Assembly: GCF_014356525.2 (NCBI RefSeq)
Contig: NC_052509.1
Span: 28,563,890 to 28,627,889, forward strand
Reading direction: 5' to 3'
Origin: Nilaparvata lugens
Lineage: Eukaryota > Arthropoda > Insecta > Hemiptera > Delphacidae
DNA: 64,000 nt
The position numbers and the translations under genes were made by a program. Under the pieces are notes generated by a model that worked only from the letters and a program-made list of their open reading frames with translations, was not told the origin of the DNA and ran no database searches. Below, in pieces: positions 51,201-57,200 of this stretch. Numbering within the stretch: position 1 is the stretch's first letter; each line of letters opens with the position of its first letter.

Positions 51201-54200
51201 ACGGAGAAAACAAAAAAATCAAATCGAAAAACCCTTAAATTTTTACATTATATTATTTTATCAAGGAAACTGTTCGATTTATTGAGGAAATGAATCTGAG
51301 TAATATTGTAGTCTTAAATTTAACGAATCGAATGACATATGATAGATTTTTTTCCGATTAATGGTTACAGAGATAATTGATTTCCAGTTTGCTGTTTACT
51401 ATGGCTAAGAGAGTCAGCCGCGCCGTTCCGCGTCGACTGTTTCCCCTTCCACGGCGTCAAATCGTATCGCAAATACATAACAATATACATCAATGGATTT
51501 GCAATGAAAGTGACTACATTAATTATTCGGCTCATTTTTCTTTAAAACTACTTGCTTTAAAGTTAAACGGAGAAAACAAAAAAATCAAATCGCAAACCCC
51601 CTAAATTTTTACATATATATTATTTTATCAAGAAAACTGTTGATTTTATTCAAAAAATGAATATAACTAATATTGTAGTCCATAATGTAACGAATCGAAT
51701 GGCATATAAAAGAACTGTTTCCGATCAATGGGTACAGAGATAATTGATTTTACGTGATTACCTGCATTTTTCAACTTTGAGGGGGGCTAGGGGGGAAAGC
51801 TCCAAGGGGATTTCTTGGGACTTTTGGGAGAATGACCCTCTGGGAGGGTTCTATCGATGGTAAAAGATTCAGCTTTTATTTAATTTTCGGATCGAAAAAA
51901 CCTTTATTGACTGGGCTATAAGTAGCTCATGAACATGGTAAGGTGAACGCCATATGAAAACGAGATAATATTTACACATGATTCTCTAACATAATATGTT
52001 GTAATATGTTAGAATATTTTTCGTGATAATAAAATCAGCTGTGCTTTTAGTTTAAGTTTGTTTTTCGGTAATCCTTCAAAATTATATTTTTAACATGTGA
52101 ATATTTCCTATTTTAGTTATATTAATGTGAAATATTTCTTCTATGTGAAAATATCAGCAGTATGTACAACTTTTCTTATCATCAACTATTCCATCATTGT
52201 ATACAAATCGAATTTATACGATTTCCAACTTGATTAACCTGTATATTTGCAGTTATTGAACGAAAGCTATAACGTGATTTGACGACATACGTTATTGAGG
52301 ATATAACCAATACCTACTATTAATAGAAAGCTATTACTAAGTAATAGCATAGAACGTTATTGAGGATATAACCAATACCTACTATTAATAGAAAGCTATT
52401 ACTAAGTAATAGCATAAGTAGATATCCCATGGTATAGAGCGTTTATGTCACAACTTTACTGTTATCTCAAGCTGATAGTCCACATAGTTTCCATGTATTT
52501 CTTTCCTGTGAAGCTTTATGACGCTGGTAGTCTCTCATATTGTGCCGTTCATACACTTTTACCCGGTCAAAACTGTAAAAATCGACAATAATCGACAGTA
52601 ATCGGCTTGAGATAACAGTAAAAGTTGCCATAAACGCCCTATACCATGCGATATCTACTTACGCTATTGTTTCTCTATGGTAATTGCGGGTATTGAATCA
52701 GGGTAACATTGAAATTGTGTAAGAAAAAATGTGTGGCTGTCTGTCTTGAATTTTGATTCTGACTTATTCCATAATATATAAAGTATTCATAAAGTTCTAT
52801 AGATTCACAAACACATGATGAGTGATATTATTAAACAAATCGCAGATTTCAAAATTAGTACAATACTTCCTGAGTGAGTTTTACAGCTCGGGGATTCACT
52901 AAATTCATGTGAAGAGAAGAAAGACATTGGAGGTGTAGGTGGTGATTGACAAAGGATGAGCGGGTGTGAAATGGGTAGGTGGTGACGACTAGTGAGGGTT
53001 GAATTTGCTAGGACAATGGAAACGGAAAGAAGTTAGGACGAAGGACAATGCTATAAGCTTAGAAGGACCATGTTGACAGAAGAGGGCTCAATTTTATTGT
53101 TTTGATGTTTCAAAACTACACTCAAGTTTACACTACAGCTATTCATTTGTTTTATTTTTGTCATTGCACAATAAACGTAAAATTGTTGATTGAACCATTA
53201 CGCAAAGAAATATATTTTGTGAATTGCTAACTTTGTCAATCACTCCCACAACAATAACCATGATAATGGTCACTGACTATAGCTCTGAAGAGAGAAAGCT
53301 CTGAGACTAGTTAGATAGAAAGAAAATGAGAAAGAGAGAGAAGGCGCTCAATCAGTGCTTTGGGCTTAGGCAGTGAACTGACCGTGTGCTACTGTTCTGA
53401 CCGCATGAACAATACAATCCAATTGAACAATGCATTGGAATTAAAAACTCGCTTCCGGCAGAAACGTTCAACCGATTTGTTTGAAATTAATTATAAAATT
53501 CTTGAAAAAAAATTGCCTTTAAAATGACTTAATTTTTTTCTCAATATAAAAATTATTATCAATTGTAAAAACTTATTCAAATTGGGGAAAAAATTATCAT
53601 ATGGTAGCGAGTTTTAAAACTTTAAGGTGATTGCAAAACAGTCTTGGTCTTCCATATTGGACTAAAAATAAGTAAGTAATCACATGAAGTAATTTGACCC
53701 CAACAGTGCTGCTATCTATAGGGCTAGAATCACAATTTTTTCTATGCTGTATCGCCTTAATTTAGAACATCTTAATTTTAATCCGATTGATGTCAATAAG
53801 TACACCCCCATAAGGGAAGAAAGTAATTTTGCGACAAGCATTAGTCTATGGACTTCTCTACTGTATATCGTACTTCTAGTAATTATTATCATAATTGTTT
53901 ATAAAGAATTCTACAAAAATGTGCAACCCGTTCTTGCAGCTCATCCACCCCCTGATGTTCTCTTTAGGGATGGAGGAGTTATATGAGTGTAAACTGCATA
54001 GAATCACAATTAACTTGTTTAGTCAGCATAGTCGTAGTGGAAGACAATATTGTATTCAGAGCTCAGTTCCTCGCCAGCATACATAGCGAACGGACCTCAT
54101 GAAAAACTTTGTAATGTTTTTTAATAAATAAAATTGTTTTTTAAAAAGTGATATTTATTTATTGCCAAACTATAACTTACATGGACCACTTTTGTTTATC

Positions 54201-57200
54201 ATCTACAAAAATTATTTACCAAGTGTGATAAGTTATTGCCACATCGACAACCAGCCCTACCTTTTTGCCGATGATCTGGGTCTAATAATGAATTGGTCTG
54301 ATAAACAAAGTGTAGTTTCAGTGTTTGAAATAAGCAAATTGGTCATAGCCTAAGGAATTGGTGTGCATCAAACTATTTCAAGTCTGAATCTACAAAAAAC
54401 CAACGATTTACAGCTCAGCTACAACACCAGGTCCACCAACATAGGCTTTCTAATGGGTTTCATGCTTGACACGAATTTGAGTTGGAAGAGCCTATAGCAT
54501 ACATAGCTGGTAAGCTGAGTAACGTTTTATTTGTACTGCGCAGGCTGAGACGTGTTGTGAGCCATGATGTTTTAATGAGTGTGTATTGCGCTCATGTATT
54601 TAGTCATCTATCTTATGGCATACAATTGTGGGGAAACTGTCCCACAATTATCACAGTTTTCAGACTACAAAAGTCGAAAAGATAGCTGTAAGAATTATCT
54701 GTAATGAACCACCCCTAGCTTCATGTAGAGCACTATTCCGTAAATAAAGGTTATTGTTTCTGCCTTCACTCTATGTGTTTTCGTGCTGTTTATATTTTAA
54801 AAAGCACCTGAGTAATTTTAGAGTCAATAACAATATCCATAGTTATCCCACAAGAGGCAGCCTGTTACAATATTGAGAGCAACCAATATACAATCTCTCA
54901 AAAAAATAGGAGATACATGTCCGTAAGGTTACCTATTCAATGAACTTGTTGTGGAAGTTGAACTATGAACGTTCCACAATTTAAAACTCACTCGTGGGAT
55001 TCGCTACTGGAAAGGTGCCTGTATTCTGTTTGAGTTTTCTTTTGTAAAAGTTCAAAGTTTACTGTTATATGTTGTTAATGTTGATATGCGTCTTAGTGTT
55101 TACTATTATAATATAACAGCAAATATTGTATTATTTTCACTGTTGTGTAATTAGTTGTTCTTTGTATAGCCTATTGTAAATGACGTAGTTAGTAGAATTA
55201 TCATGTTTCTTGGCAATAAAAGATTGATTGTTTGATACTATTGATACTTGACATTGGTGGTTAAGAAGTTTGATGAATCATGTGGCCTGAGATCAGCTTA
55301 ACTGGATTAGAAATTTTAATCCTTATTTTTGTGAAATAATGAACTTAATAATCTTTAGATGGGAAAACTAGTGCATCATGATACTTTATTATGAACTCAG
55401 ATTTCTAGTGACTTCAAATGAATTAAATTTTTGTTTGTTCAGCATTCCATAAAGCGGGAAGACCCGAGGAAGCATTCGCCGTTCTGCATCAGCTAACATT
55501 GAATGCAGTTGACGAGAGCCGATTCAATGATGCCAGCTACTATTATTGGGTGCTCAGTAGGCAGTGCCTGGATATTGCTAACCAGAGGTAACGAGGCTGA
55601 TGTGAACAGTAGACCAAGCGCAGTTATCTTCAACACGTGTTGAAGCGTGATTCACGTTTACATTCACGTTGATTCAAGTTAAAGAATAAATATGCTCTAC
55701 TCTTATTATAAGTAGAGTATATAATGTATTACTACAGTAATACTTTAGTAGTAACCTTTCGGAGGACACTCTTATTTCAGAAAAAGAGGCTACCACATAC
55801 TTGAACCAGAGAATAGTTGTGTGGTACTTATGTCATGGTTTGAATAGAACATTTTTCATTAATAGTTTCTGGATGAATCTTGCTCATTTCAAACAAATCT
55901 TATACTCTCGAGTCTGGAGCATGATATAAATTTGTAAAATGTAGGAGAGTTAGGAAGTGTCGAAGGCATAAGTTAAAAACTAGTGATATCGGATTTATTC
56001 AACCCTCTGACGAATCTTAGATGTACCGGCACTACTTTATTTTCTTTTTTTTTTGGATCATCTCATTTTCATACTTTTTTGTGTGTATCATCTCATTTTC
56101 ACTGTCACTTTTCTCAACTCTTGAGCTGGATTCCTTCAGCTTGAATCTTATAAAATTCCGTTGTCACGTTTGGCCGAAAATGCGTCACAAACATACATAC
56201 AAAAGCAAATCTTGTCGAGTTGGAATGTAGTCCTCACTAAGTTCGGTCAATTATATCACAGTTATTCTTGATAGTTCTTTTCATTTTATGTTGACAAAAT
56301 TGGCATTGACATTTGTAACTTTCACATAGAAAGACTTATTCTGTCCTAGCCAGAATATTTTGAATATTATGAATATTATATATTATGATAATATTATTTA
56401 CTAATATAATTGAGCCATCAATTCATTATTGTTTCTTTTTTACGTTGTAAAAGTTGTGCGAGATAATTTTTTGTAAATTAGAAGTATTTAGAGGATAACT
56501 AATTGGAGATGACAATACAGTTAACTATTATTACTGCACTTCCACATGCCACCAGGCGCGCTACTGACGTCTATTTAGTTAGTGCTTTAATTCAGTTAGT
56601 TAGTGCTTAAAATTAGTGCTTTTAATAGTGCTTTTAATTTAGTTAGTGCTTTAGTTCATTTTAATCATTCAAGTATTCATTGAATAAATGACATACATTT
56701 AATTCAATCGTATTTTTAGATACTGGTTTTCGTCACATACTTTGACTAGTAAGTAGTATTAGTATACAGGTATGTTGAATATTTTCTGGTAAATACTAAT
56801 ATGTATGGGTATTGCACATGAATTTACTAATTGCTACTTTTTAATGTGCTTCTCAAAATAATTATTGTAACAGGTATTGTTGTTGTTCATACAGGCCAGA
56901 CCAAAAAGACGAGATGCTATCTAGATTTGCAGAGCACGAGAAGTATGCTTCCATCTATTATGCATTCCACACAATTCAGTGCTATCTGGTAAGTTCAACG
57001 TCTACAATCTACATGATTGTTTTTAAACTATTCATATCATTATAACTTCTTCTTAGCCTTTTCCCACTCGGGTGGGGTCGGCGTTTCGGGTCAGTCTCTT
57101 CCAGGGGTCCCGGCCATGGGCTTCGTTTGGTGTTATTCCCTTCTCTACAATATCTTGGGCGATGCAATTTTTCCGTTTCTTCCTAGGTTTTCCCCTCTTC

